Assembly: GCA_903821355.1 (NCBI GenBank)
Contig: CAIJKW010000031.1
Coordinates: 1 to 33,345 of the forward strand
Source: an uncultured bacterium
Lineage (GTDB): Bacteria; Patescibacteriota; Minisyncoccia; Phycocordibacterales; CAIZLB01
DNA length: 33,345 nt
Direction of reading: 5' to 3'
Shown: one piece after another, positions 16,435 to 25,854 of the stretch
Numbering within the stretch: the first letter of the stretch is position 1
Layout of the letters: each line of letters starts with the position of its first letter
Program-made: the position numbers and the translations under genes
The notes under the pieces: generated by a model
The model's input: the letters and a program-made list of their open reading frames with translations, nothing else
The model's database searches: none
Told to the model about the DNA's origin: nothing

Positions 16435-19281
16435 CTAATTCTCGCCTGAGACAGGAACCCTTGAACATTTGAAACTTTTTGTAACTGGACCTGATGTTAC
16501 AAATGATTCAGGGTTAGTATCAAAATCATCTCCTTTAACTTTAGTTTCGCAAACAAGATTATGTTGGCCAATAGATACAGACTGGTCAGAGACCTCATCT
16601 GCGACTAACACACCATCCAATTTACATGTTGTATAATTATCTGGAAGAGTTGATGGTTTTACAACAGTTGACCAAGCTACAGAACATTTTGAAGTAGTAT
16701 CATTTGCATAAGGCTTGTTAAATTTTACAGACAGCGTAAGTGTTGGACTACCACAACCTAGTAAAGCATATATGGGACTATTTTCTGTTTGAATACCAGG
16801 TAAAGAACACTTATCCCCATTACTGCATTTTGAAGAACATGTGTTTGTGTCAGCACAATAATTTAGACCTAAGGCACAGCTAGCTTTACATTGTTCTGTG
16901 GTGTTAGTTGAACTGGTGCATTCCCAGTTATAGATTGAATATGAGCTAAACGGATTAATTACAAATTTTGAACTAGTTTGACCAGCCACACAAAGGTTGG
17001 TCGATGTGCTTGTTAATCCTTGATCTAATGCTATTTCAGAAGGACCACAAACATTTGCATCGGGATTGTTACAAGTTGCGGAACATTGTTTAGTATCGGG
17101 ACAATAAGTTAAACCTTGCCCGCATGTTGCAGAACAAGTGCTTGAAGCAGAGTTGTCCGATGTTGTACATTTCCAACTCCAAAGCTTTGATTTGGTGTCA
17201 AAACTAAAATTTGAAATATTAGACCCTTCTTTACATATAGTAGGTGAGTTGGCATCTAATCCTTGATCTAATGCTATTTCAGAAGGACCACAAACATTGA
17301 AATTAGTATTCTCATCAAGACATAGCCCTGCTCCACGTACGCAGACTTTTTGTGAAGCAACTCTATAGCCTTCATCGTAAGTACCACTTGAAGAATTTGT
17401 TGTCATAAATACAAAATCATATATTCCAGGAGTTGACGGCATTTTATAGGTTTTACTTTGAATGTAAAATGTTGGTATGTAAAACCAATGTCCATTTCCA
17501 CTACTACTATAGTAACCATTGTCACTGAGCTGTGTAGCATTTCCAGTTTGACCAGAATTGGTCGATGTAAAAATTGTTAAATTTGAAATATTACCAATCC
17601 ACAAGTGTTCTGGGCTTAACGGATGTTGATCCTTCACGCAACTCCCGGAAGAGCATGACCCCCTGGAATAAACACTGCATGTAGATCCTAAGGGACATTT
17701 ACCAAGGCCCACGGTGTGCACATAAACAGGAGGAGCTGGCGGCGGATTTAATACAGATTGATAATATGCTATATCATGCTCCCACCAAGTATCAATTGGA
17801 CCGTATGCTGAAAACGACCAAGGCTCGTTCGAGCATGCACCAAAAGTTGCATTAAATCTCAAAGTAAATTCTTCATTTGGAGCATATGATCCAACGTCAT
17901 TGGGCAGAGGTGATGTTATTGAATTGATTGTAAAAGCTGAAGGTGAAGCAGTTGAGGAGTTTGACATTAAAATTGTAAAAGCACTAGTTTTTTGGTAAGT
18001 ATATATACCAGCAATTAAAACAGCTAGAACAATAATAGCTATCAAAAATGCTTTATTTTTATTCTTTTTATATGCTAGTAGTAGAGCTAAAATAACTATA
18101 CCAATCAATATATCCACTGAAAAAAGAATTTTCTCTGCTAAGGTTAAACCTCCTTTTTCTTTGGTAGGTAGTTGCACATTATACTTAGATAGGACTTTAT
18201 CTCCTTCTTTCATAACGACTATAATTGAAAACTTGTCCACTGATTTATTTAATGTGATAGGTAATGTAACATCCCCGGTATTTTTTAGGTTTACCGTTGA
18301 TTCACCGTTTCCTAAAACATTACCATCCTTATCTAGTAAGCTGACACTTATTACGGCTGTTGCATCTGATCCGATACTTGTTTCAGTGCTTGTCCCATTT
18401 AATAAATTGAAAGCTATTGGATTTCCTCCATATGATACTTTTACATTAACAGTGCTTCCTTTTTCACCACCTAAGACATCTGTGTTTGCATTAATAATCG
18501 TCCCAATATCACCCTTTGTGATGTATCTAAATGCAATAGGCTGTATCTGAGCTTCATTTGATTCGAAAGATAAAACACCTTCATATACTAGGGGATCTAA
18601 GTTGGTTGAAAGTCCAATGTTGTATTTACCGTTTGACTTGAGGGATATCGCATCCTGTGGAATTGAACTTATTGGTTTTGAGTTTGATGTTCTGTTGTAT
18701 ATCGTGAGGATAGGTTTAACTTCGTACGTTTTATCTAAATTTCCAACAGAAAAAGAGAGATGTAGATTATCGTTGGTCAAGACCGTTGGTCCAACTTGAA
18801 GGCTAAATTTATTATTATTAAGCATTAAATATGAATCTTTAATGTCGATTAAGGTTTTAGTAGATGTCCCAGTTACTGAAGGAATGGGAACAGAATCCTC
18901 TCCTTTGATGGTACCGTCGCTTGTGTAAGCTTGAACTGTCAACATCGCCTCACCAGCTGTTTCTTTTGGCAATTTATACTCAAAGGGTATGGTTTTTTTA
19001 GAGTGCGCTTCAAGATATAAATCTTTAAGTGGTATTGATTCACCTGAAAGAACTCCTTGTTTATCAGATTTAAAATAGATCGAAATTTTTATAAAAAGGT
19101 CTGATTGGGGTACATCAGCAGTATTGTAAATGTTGAAGTTGCCGTATACGGTATCTCCCATATTATAATTTACTTGGTTTGCAGTCTTTAGCTGGGTAAC
19201 ATATACATTTGCTTCTTGTGCATTAGCTACTAAAGACGAAGCAAGAAAAACAAAACATAATACAAGTAGTCTTTTTAACAT
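16435..19281 (-). CDS. Large secreted/membrane-anchored protein with Cys-rich repeats
   Basis: 948 aa; signal peptide MLKRLLVLCFVFLASSLVANAQ, two TM segments mid-protein, repeated VCGPSEIALDQGL...C...C modules. Confidence 0.8.
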   Translation of the reverse strand: MLKRLLVLCFVFLASSLVANAQEANVYVTQLKTANQVNYNMGDTVYGNFNIYNTADVPQSDLFIKISIYFKSDKQGVLSGESIPLKDLYLEAHSKKTIPFEYKLPKETAGEAMLTVQAYTSDGTIKGEDSVPIPSVTGTSTKTLIDIKDSYLMLNNNKFSLQVGPTVLTNDNLHLSFSVGNLDKTYEVKPILTIYNRTSNSKPISSIPQDAISLKSNGKYNIGLSTNLDPLVYEGVLSFESNEAQIQPIAFRYITKGDIGTIINANTDVLGGEKGSTVNVKVSYGGNPIAFNLLNGTSTETSIGSDATAVISVSLLDKDGNVLGNGESTVNLKNTGDVTLPITLNKSVDKFSIIVVMKEGDKVLSKYNVQLPTKEKGGLTLAEKILFSVDILIGIVILALLLAYKKNKNKAFLIAIIVLAVLIAGIYTYQKTSAFTILMSNSSTASPSAFTINSITSPLPNDVGSYAPNEEFTLRFNATFGACSNEPWSFSAYGPIDTWWEHDIAYYQSVLNPPPAPPVYVHTVGLGKCPLGSTCSVYSRGSCSSGSCVKDQHPLSPEHLWIGNISNLTIFTSTNSGQTGNATQLSDNGYYSSSGNGHWFYIPTFYIQSKTYKMPSTPGIYDFVFMTTNSSSGTYDEGYRVASQKVCVRGAGLCLDENTNFNVCGPSEIALDQGLDANSPTICKEGSNISNFSFDTKSKLWSWKCTTSDNSASSTCSATCGQGLTYCPDTKQCSATCNNPDANVCGPSEIALDQGLTSTSTNLCVAGQTSSKFVINPFSSYSIYNWECTSSTNTTEQCKASCALGLNYCADTNTCSSKCSNGDKCSLPGIQTENSPIYALLGCGSPTLTLSVKFNKPYANDTTSKCSVAWSTVVKPSTLPDNYTTCKLDGVLVADEVSDQSVSIGQHNLVCETKVKGDDFDTNPESFVTSGPVTKSFKCSRVPVSGEN
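17015..17298. repeat. Two exact 41-bp direct repeats (17015-17055 and 17258-17298)
   Basis: aatccttgatctaatgctatttcagaaggaccacaaacatt in both; encodes NVCGPSEIALDQGL. Confidence 0.9.
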
Positions 19282-19374
19282 AATTAATTAATTTAAAAAT
19301 AAATAAACTGAATACCGATATTATATCACATCAAAACCTCTAAAACGGGTATTTATAGAAATTTTTTGTATTAC

Positions 19375-19383
19375 TGCTATAAT
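19375..19383 (+). promoter_or_regulatory. Extended -10 promoter, probably giving a leaderless helicase mRNA
   Basis: TGCTATAAT ending 6 nt before ATG 19390. Confidence 0.6.
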
Positions 19384-19389
19384 CTAGAC

Positions 19390-22300
19390 ATGGTAAATTC
19401 AAAGCAAATGCCGGCGCGCGGGAGCGCGCCGGCAGGGAATACGGCGTCTGATCAAATTCAAAACAAATTTGAAGAACGGTACGCCAAACTAAATAAACAA
19501 CAGAAAAAAGCGGTGGATACCATTGAAGGTCCGCTTTTGGTTGTGGCTGGTCCTGGGTCTGGAAAAACAGAGATCTTGTCTTTGCGTGTTGCAAAAATTT
19601 TAAAGGAAACACAGGTCTTGCCTTCAAATATCTTGTGCATGACATTTACAGACGCGGCATCGTCTAATATGCGAGACCGTTTATCTAAGCTAATTGGTAA
19701 TGAAGCTTATAGGGTTTCAATTCATACTTTTCACAGTTTTTGTATAAATATAATTCAAAGATATCCAGAATATTTTTACAAAGGAACACAATTTACATCC
19801 GCTGATTCTTTAACTCAAGTTAGAATTCTAGAAGAAATATTTAATAATATTCCTCAGGGAAATATGTTCAGGGATAGTTATCATGAGGAAAAAGGTTTTT
19901 CATATTTATCAGATGCCAAAAAAAGAATTGAGCATCTTAAAAAATCGGGAATTACTCCAGATGAATTCAGAAAGATAATCGCACATAATAAACGCTCAGT
20001 TAGACGCGCTGAGAAAATAATAATTCCTGCGCTTGAAGGAAGGCTAGGAAAAGATGCATTTGAATTGGTAAATAATACAGTAAAGGAACTTCAGAAAGAA
20101 TCGGAAAAAGAAAACAAGGAAGATCCATTTCCAAGAGAGGATTCAATGTTTTTGCCGGTGTTGGCATCCTACGCTGTCTCCCTACAGTCTGCGTTTATTG
20201 ATGCAATGGAGGATGAAGGAAAGAACGCTCAAATTTCTCTTTGGAAAGCCAAATATATCAAAACTAGAGATGACGGCACAAAAACGCTTCGGGAAATTTT
20301 GGACGAAGAGAAGATTGATGTTTTGGCCGATGTTTATGACCTCTACAGAAAGAGAATGACAAATAAGGCTTTTTTTGATTTTGACGATATGATTCTTGAC
20401 GCCATCGAGTCAATTGAAAAACATCCACGTCTTAAGTTTGAGCTACAAGAACAATATCAATATATTTTGATAGACGAGTTTCAAGATACAAACAATGCGC
20501 AGATGAGACTCGTTAATTTAATATTAAACGCTCCAGTAAATGAAGGGAGACCAAATGTCATGGTTGTTGGCGATGATGATCAGGCTGTCTATAAATTTCA
20601 AGGTGCGGAACTTTCTAATATTTTAAATTTTAGAAGAATGTTTGTCGATGTAGAGACTGTTACAATGACTGATAACTACAGATCAACTCAAGACATATTA
20701 GATATTGCAACTCATATAATTAGAAAAGGACACGGCCGTCTTGAGGACCTTTCTCCTGAATTGGAAAAAAGTTTGAAATCTTTAAATAAAGAATTAGGTG
20801 GAGGGGAAATAATTCACAAAAAATTTGATACGATTTTACATGAATCACATTATGTTTCAAGAAAGATAAAAGAGTTAATTGATAATGGAACAAACCCTGA
20901 AGATATTGCTGTCATCTCAAGAAAGCATGACAGTTTGGAAAATCTGGTTCCATATTTAAAGGGTGCAAATGTTCCAATCAGATATCAGCGCGAACAAAAT
21001 GTTTTTCTTGAGCCACACATAATGCAACTCATTATAATTTCAAGATTTATTACCAGTCTCTCTAGGAAAGATACAATTGAGGCAGATAGTTACTTGCCAC
21101 AAATTTTGAGTTTCCCTTTTTGGCAATTAGGAAGACAGACTGTCTGGGAAATTTCCAAGGTCGCATATGATAGTAGAAAACCATGGCTAGAAATAATGTT
21201 AGAATGGAAGGGTGGTGACGGAGAAAATAATGCAGGCGTAAAAGATAAAAATGCGCAAAAGGTTTCAGAGATTGCACACTTTCTGATTGATGTTGCAAAT
21301 AAATCTTTACATGAACCGCTGGAAAAAGTTTTGGATATAATAATTGGCGCACACGTCGCCCTTGTTTCTGAAAGTGAAGATGATGATGCCGGCGCCGAGA
21401 ATGAGTACGGTGGCGCCGCAGGCGACAAAAAAAGCGAGCTCGGCGCCGGCGCACAAATCGCATCACCATTTAAAGACTTTTACTTCAACAAAGAAAAGTT
21501 TGAACACTCAAGAACAGAATACCTATCTTTTCTTTCCAGTCTTCGAGTTTTCATCAGAGCTCTTCGTGATTACGTTGGAGAGCGGGCACTGAATGATGAT
21601 TCATTGGGGGTGGAAAACGCCGCAAACGATGTCAGTTATCATTATCTGACACTGGAAGATTTGATAAATTTTGTTGACCTTAGACAAAAAAACAATTTAC
21701 CACTTAACGATGAAAGTCCTTTTGCCAGCGGCGAGAATGCTGTGAATTTACTATCTGCACACGGTGCAAAAGGTCTGGAGTTTGATACAGTTTTTGTCCT
21801 ATCGTGTCAGGATAATATCTGGGCGGGGCGTGGAATGAATAATAAAATATCCTTTCCAATAAACTTACCGATTCAGCCAGCGGGAGATGATGAAACAGAT
21901 CAACTTAGATTATTTTACGTTGCGCTAACTCGAGCAAAAAAACACTTGTACTTAACATCGTATAAAATTGCGGAAACGGGAAAGGAATCTTCGCTCCTAA
22001 GATTCCTGCTTCCTTCAAACGATTTTGATTACAAAAAGTCACCTGCCATCTTGGAAAAATTGTATAACCCTGCTGATCAGTCAATTGATGATAATGGTCC
22101 AGAAACACACGAGCTTCTAACGGCATCATGGTTACTTTATAATACGCCTCCATTTTTTGGCGAAGAAATAGAGCTGCTCAAAATTCCACTCAAAGATTAC
22201 AAGCTTTCAGTAACTCACTTAAACAACTTTTTGAATGTAAAAAACGGTGGGCCACAAACTTTCTTGGAACAAAATTTACTAAGATTCCCGCAGGCAAAAA

Positions 22301-23124
22301 CTTTGGTTAGCTCCTACGGATCAGCAATTCACAAGGCAATAGAAAGGCTAATCGTCTCTAAAAAAATGGGTGGAGATGAGGGCGATGTTGAAGATGGTGG
22401 CGAAGATGGTGTTGGTGAAGACGGCTCGGAGGTGGAAAAATCTGCGCTGAAGACAGAAAAACAAAAGCTAATACAATGGTTTGAGACAGCCTTAAGAAAA
22501 GAAAGAATGTCTAAAAAAGACTATGAATATTACAGAGCAAAAGGTGAAGAATCATTATCCGCTTTTTATAATCAGAAAAAAGAGGATTTTAATGGCGATG
22601 ACCTATCTGAAGTTGATTTTAGAAACGAAGGTGTCGTTGTCACAGATGAGAAAAATAGGACGGCGCATCTGACTGGAAAAATCGATAAAATATTTAAGAA
22701 TGAAAATCATGAATATGAAGTTGTCGATTTCAAAACTGGTAAGCCAGAATTCAGCTGGCAAGCAAGTGAAGAAGATAAAAAGATAAAGTTAAATAATTAC
22801 AAGCGTCAGTTAATTTTCTATAAGTTGCTTATGGAAAATTCTGCGCGGTATAAAAATAGTAAAGTCTCCCGTGGGGTTTTGCAGTTTGTTGAGCCTGTGA
22901 AAGAGACAACAGAGAGGGGGATAGTAAAAGAGAAAATAATAAGTCTCGATTTGGATTTGAAAGATATTTCTGACGATGAATACAATGAGTATGATAGACT
23001 TAAAAGACTCGTTTGTATTGTTTATGACAAAATAATGAATCTAGATTTTCCCGATGTAAAATCATATGATCCGAGTTTGAAGGGAATTAAAGAATTTGAA
23101 GATTGGTTGTTGGAGGAAAATTAA
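19390..23124 (+). CDS. UvrD/PcrA-family SF1A helicase with C-terminal RecB/Cas4-like PD-(D/E)XK nuclease domain
   Basis: LNKQQKKAVDTIEGPLLVVAGPGSGKTEIL (Walker A), YILIDEFQDTN, VVGDDDQAVYKFQGA, DNYRSTQDI, LRLFYVALTRAKKHLYLT; C-terminal GSAIHKAIERL...LTGKIDKI...YEVVDFKTGKP...YKRQLIFYKLL. Confidence 0.92.
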   Translation: MVNSKQMPARGSAPAGNTASDQIQNKFEERYAKLNKQQKKAVDTIEGPLLVVAGPGSGKTEILSLRVAKILKETQVLPSNILCMTFTDAASSNMRDRLSKLIGNEAYRVSIHTFHSFCINIIQRYPEYFYKGTQFTSADSLTQVRILEEIFNNIPQGNMFRDSYHEEKGFSYLSDAKKRIEHLKKSGITPDEFRKIIAHNKRSVRRAEKIIIPALEGRLGKDAFELVNNTVKELQKESEKENKEDPFPREDSMFLPVLASYAVSLQSAFIDAMEDEGKNAQISLWKAKYIKTRDDGTKTLREILDEEKIDVLADVYDLYRKRMTNKAFFDFDDMILDAIESIEKHPRLKFELQEQYQYILIDEFQDTNNAQMRLVNLILNAPVNEGRPNVMVVGDDDQAVYKFQGAELSNILNFRRMFVDVETVTMTDNYRSTQDILDIATHIIRKGHGRLEDLSPELEKSLKSLNKELGGGEIIHKKFDTILHESHYVSRKIKELIDNGTNPEDIAVISRKHDSLENLVPYLKGANVPIRYQREQNVFLEPHIMQLIIISRFITSLSRKDTIEADSYLPQILSFPFWQLGRQTVWEISKVAYDSRKPWLEIMLEWKGGDGENNAGVKDKNAQKVSEIAHFLIDVANKSLHEPLEKVLDIIIGAHVALVSESEDDDAGAENEYGGAAGDKKSELGAGAQIASPFKDFYFNKEKFEHSRTEYLSFLSSLRVFIRALRDYVGERALNDDSLGVENAANDVSYHYLTLEDLINFVDLRQKNNLPLNDESPFASGENAVNLLSAHGAKGLEFDTVFVLSCQDNIWAGRGMNNKISFPINLPIQPAGDDETDQLRLFYVALTRAKKHLYLTSYKIAETGKESSLLRFLLPSNDFDYKKSPAILEKLYNPADQSIDDNGPETHELLTASWLLYNTPPFFGEEIELLKIPLKDYKLSVTHLNNFLNVKNGGPQTFLEQNLLRFPQAKTLVSSYGSAIHKAIERLIVSKKMGGDEGDVEDGGEDGVGEDGSEVEKSALKTEKQKLIQWFETALRKERMSKKDYEYYRAKGEESLSAFYNQKKEDFNGDDLSEVDFRNEGVVVTDEKNRTAHLTGKIDKIFKNENHEYEVVDFKTGKPEFSWQASEEDKKIKLNNYKRQLIFYKLLMENSARYKNSKVSRGVLQFVEPVKETTERGIVKEKIISLDLDLKDISDDEYNEYDRLKRLVCIVYDKIMNLDFPDVKSYDPSLKGIKEFEDWLLEEN
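19409..19434. repeat. Perfect GC-rich inverted repeat in the helicase N-terminus
   Basis: TGCCGGCGCGC-GGGA-GCGCGCCGGCA; encodes MPARGSAPAG. Confidence 0.9.
21388..21450. repeat. Perfect 12-bp GC-rich inverted repeat inside the helicase ORF
   Basis: GCCGGCGCCGAG (21388-21399) and CTCGGCGCCGGC (21439-21450). Confidence 0.9.
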
Positions 23125-23172
23125 AAAACACGTTCTCTTTATGAATTGTAAATTTTTGTTATAAACGAAAAT

Positions 23173-23204
23173 CCGGTCACCCTTTTATCAGATGGGGTGA
23201 CCGG
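23173..23204. terminator. Terminator hairpin between convergent genes
   Basis: CCGGTCACCC ... GGGTGACCGG, T-rich on the minus-strand 3' side. Confidence 0.65.
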
Positions 23205-23220
23205 ACGGCTGTTGTGCCTG

Positions 23221-23559
23221 TTATTTTGATGACGAGAACGGACGGTTGTCTGCGCATGCGCGCTCATACAGTCCTTCGAAGGCAAGGAAGTAGCCCTCGC
23301 TGCCTTCTCTCGCCTGGGCGAGTACGACCGCGAATTCTTCCGCCGTCTCGGCTGTCCTTGCCGACTCTTCAATGAGGTGATCCCACCTTCGTTCGGCCAA
23401 GGCTCGCCGGATGCCTTCTTTTGGTGCTTTTTCATAGCATCGTTTCAGGGCAGTAGCCGTTGTTGATTCCATGATTTCCACGATGTCTGAGACAACATGG
23501 GTCGGCAACTCAAGTAGTTGGACCAATTGGTTGACGATTCTTTCTTCACTCTTTTTCAT
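23221..23559 (-). CDS. Small orphan helical protein, unknown function
   Basis: MKKSEERIVNQLVQLLELPTHVVSDIVEIMES...; ORF extends to 23613; bounded by terminator and leader. Confidence 0.55.
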   Translation of the reverse strand: MKKSEERIVNQLVQLLELPTHVVSDIVEIMESTTATALKRCYEKAPKEGIRRALAERRWDHLIEESARTAETAEEFAVVLAQAREGSEGYFLAFEGLYERACADNRPFSSSK

Positions 23560-23770
23560 GTGCTGTTTTCTGGTTTTTTGTTCGAATTTGTTCAATGACT
23601 CCAATCTCCACAATCAGAATCCAGACCATATAATTACACACAGATAGATTAATGTCAAATAAATCAGATTTAATTTAGTTGACATATAATGGCTGTAGTT
23701 GTATTTTATATATGGACGAATTTGCCAATAAGGGCCAATTTATCCAATATAGCTCAAACCCCCCAAATAT

Positions 23771-23983
23771 ATGGAATTCAGATCAATCGGAGTTATTGTT
23801 GGCGCCCAAAATTCTAGCGCCGGCTCCTTAGCAGAAAGCCACTACTCAGCCAAGGCTTTGTTCCTGCTGAGGATGGGCCTCAAGAGTTGTGGCGCCAGCA
23901 TCCGCGCCAACACCAGAAATGCTAAAAGCGATGCTGATATCGCTGTGAAGGATGAAATGTATGCTCAAGAACCCGATCACTGA
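23771..23983 (+). CDS. Small orphan protein, unknown function
   Basis: 70-aa ORF with upstream TTGACA-17-TATTTT (23679-23707) and downstream terminator. Confidence 0.45.
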   Translation: MEFRSIGVIVGAQNSSAGSLAESHYSAKALFLLRMGLKSCGASIRANTRNAKSDADIAVKDEMYAQEPDH

Positions 23984-24015
23984 TCGGACGACATCGTCAT
24001 TTTGCAATCAGCACA

Positions 24016-24046
24016 ATAGCCCGCGCGTCTTCGACGCGCGGGCTAT
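24016..24046. terminator. GC-rich terminator hairpin
   Basis: ATAGCCCGCGCGTC-TTC-GACGCGCGGGCTAT. Confidence 0.75.
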
Positions 24047-24075
24047 GCTCTTTCAAATATTTTACAATCGAAAAA

Positions 24076-24762
24076 CTATTTAACAGAATCAACCATCTTC
24101 TGAAGCTCAGACTTTTGAACCGCACCTTGAACATAAGTTGACCCATTTGGTCCAACAAAAATTACCGTTGGAGTAGCATAAATGCTCAACGCTGAAGCAT
24201 CTGCAGAATCAGACTCTATCGTTGCTAAGTAAGCAGGATTAGTAGACTCGGTTTTTAACTTTTCAAAATCAATACCAACCTGCTTTGCATATTTTTCAAA
24301 GAAGGGAACATAATCTACACCAACTTTATCCCACTCTTGCTGATTTAGAAAAACAGCACTAGCAAATTCTTTAAACTTTCCTTGTGCAACAGAGGCATAA
24401 ACCATTTTAGCCTCATCCTTTGATTGCGCGTGAATCGGAACAGTTCTGTAAACGTATTTTATACTTGGATTCTCTTTCAATAATTTTTCCATCTCAGGCT
24501 CAAGAGTAGAACATGCAGGACATGCGTAGTCAGCAAACTCTACAATTGTTACCGATGAAGTACTCAAGCTTGAATCCTTAGCCAAAGAGACAACACCATT
24601 TTCCATAACAGGATTTCCAGCTTTAATAAGAAGCTCCGCTTTTAGAACTGGCTTTGGAATACCAGTTTGCCCACCATTTTTGGCAGAAATATATAATCCA
24701 CCACCAACAACCAATATGGTTATTACGGCAATCACACTGATAAATTTTATTTCACTATTCAT
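24076..24762 (-). CDS. Membrane-anchored DsbA-like thioredoxin-fold oxidoreductase
   Basis: N-terminal TM, VTIVEFADYACPACSTLEPEMEKL (CPAC), cis-Pro region YATPTVIFVGPNG. Confidence 0.9.
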   Translation of the reverse strand: MNSEIKFISVIAVITILVVGGGLYISAKNGGQTGIPKPVLKAELLIKAGNPVMENGVVSLAKDSSLSTSSVTIVEFADYACPACSTLEPEMEKLLKENPSIKYVYRTVPIHAQSKDEAKMVYASVAQGKFKEFASAVFLNQQEWDKVGVDYVPFFEKYAKQVGIDFEKLKTESTNPAYLATIESDSADASALSIYATPTVIFVGPNGSTYVQGAVQKSELQKMVDSVK

Positions 24763-24830
24763 GTATTTTAAATTATAAATTAATTAATATATAGCCACTA
24801 TAATAGCATCTTTTTATACTTTTTACGATA

Positions 24831-24872
24831 AAAAAACCGCCCGCGAGCGAGAGGGTGGACCTCTGCTGCGGG
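24831..24872 (-). terminator. Intrinsic terminator of the REC-like gene 24941-25531
   Basis: Minus strand CCCGC...AGAGG-TCCAC-CCTCT...GCGGG followed by a T7 run. Confidence 0.6.
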
Positions 24873-24940
24873 GGCTTTGATGTCGTCTGAAAACCTTCGT
24901 CAAAATAAGGCGAGGCCTGAAACGAGCTTGTTTTTGGCCG

Positions 24941-25531
24941 TCAAGAACTCCATGGAGCGCATCTGGGAAGAAAATCCCCGACAACGTCCATGATCTCATC
25001 GGTGAAATTAGGATTATTGATAGAAAACGTCTCAAGGTATGGGTCTGACCCGGATTCTTTTGTGAGAAGTAAATCTGCACAGCCCGAGGTAAACAAGATG
25101 AACGGGATTGGGTTGCCCTTAAGCGTATAATACCGATGAAAGTATTCGTACAAGATTCTTCCCGTGCAGAGCCCGCCACAAGTCTCCTTGTCCTGAAAGA
25201 GGCCTCCATGAGGAATCCAAAAATCAGCAATGATCATGTTCGGTTGCCGTTCTTTGTCAGGATGAAACAGATCGGCGACTTGTCGAGCATCTTGGCAGTG
25301 AACAACATTCAGATAATCCTCTTTGGCAAGCCTTTCGGTCAGGGAGACCAGAAGAGAATTTTCTCCATGAACAAACGCGACGATCGGCTTGTCTGAAGCT
25401 TTGGTTGGCTTGTCCGGTTTGTCCGGTTTGGCCGGATTGTCCGGCGCCTTGTCTTCTGCGTGCGGCACAATGTCGGCAGATCCATTTTCCTTTGAAACAT
25501 TCTTTGGTCGTTTTGCAAATGTTGTTGGCAT
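24941..25531 (-). CDS. Degenerate response-regulator receiver-like protein (copy 1)
   Basis: Receiver-like pattern KPIVAFVHGENSLLVSLTERLAKEDYLNVVHCQDARQVADLF...MIIADFWIP...PFILFTSG; paralog of 27056-27607. Confidence 0.65.
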   Translation of the reverse strand: MPTTFAKRPKNVSKENGSADIVPHAEDKAPDNPAKPDKPDKPTKASDKPIVAFVHGENSLLVSLTERLAKEDYLNVVHCQDARQVADLFHPDKERQPNMIIADFWIPHGGLFQDKETCGGLCTGRILYEYFHRYYTLKGNPIPFILFTSGCADLLLTKESGSDPYLETFSINNPNFTDEIMDVVGDFLPRCAPWSS

Positions 25532-25587
25532 ATCGGTTGTTTCTAATTTGTTCGATTTTGGTTTGGTGTTTGGTCGAATGAAAACTG

Positions 25588-25612
25588 GACCACAATAGAA
25601 TTACCTAGTCCA
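25588..25612 (-). promoter_or_regulatory. TSS-proximal 5'-UTR hairpin of REC-like copy 1
   Basis: Minus strand GGACTA...TGGTCC; promoter TAGACT-17-TATTGT (25619-25647) puts the TSS at about 25612. Confidence 0.5.
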
Positions 25613-25630
25613 TAATAACAATATCACTTG

Positions 25631-25657
25631 TTTAAATCGGAGTCTAGGATTTAAACA
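25631..25657. promoter_or_regulatory. Operator-like inverted repeat over the -35 of REC-like copy 1
   Basis: GTTTAAATC-9 nt-GATTTAAAC, perfect arms. Confidence 0.5.
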
Positions 25658-25779
25658 GGGGTCTAAACTCTCATCGAATAACCTCACATACATACTGCAC
25701 TCATTTGCAAAAAAACTTTAAAGTATTAATATGTATTTAAATGTAGTTCTTTGTCTTGAGTTGGATATAGAAATGATTT

Positions 25780-25820
25780 CACAATCAAATTGATAGACCA
25801 CGCTAACAAAATAGATTGCG
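25780..25820 (+). ncRNA. Structured leader RNA motif, instance 1
   Basis: Outer stem CACAATC 25780-25786/GATTGCG 25814-25820; inner hairpin TTGATAG-ACCACG-CTAACAA 25790-25809. Confidence 0.45.
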
Positions 25821-25854
25821 GATCAAACTGTATCTAACCCCAACCACCAATTCC

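Noticed and set aside
21062-21469. Minus-strand ORFs 21062-21469 and 21090-21428
   Set aside because: Antisense shadows inside the helicase gene.
25405-25450. TTTGTCCGG-like short repeats
   Set aside because: Imperfect low-complexity Pro/Lys/Asp coding tract of the REC-like protein; no separate element inferred.
24823-25595. Alternative minus-strand ORFs 24823-25230 and 25257-25595
   Set aside because: Out-of-frame overlaps with the REC-like gene 24941-25531.
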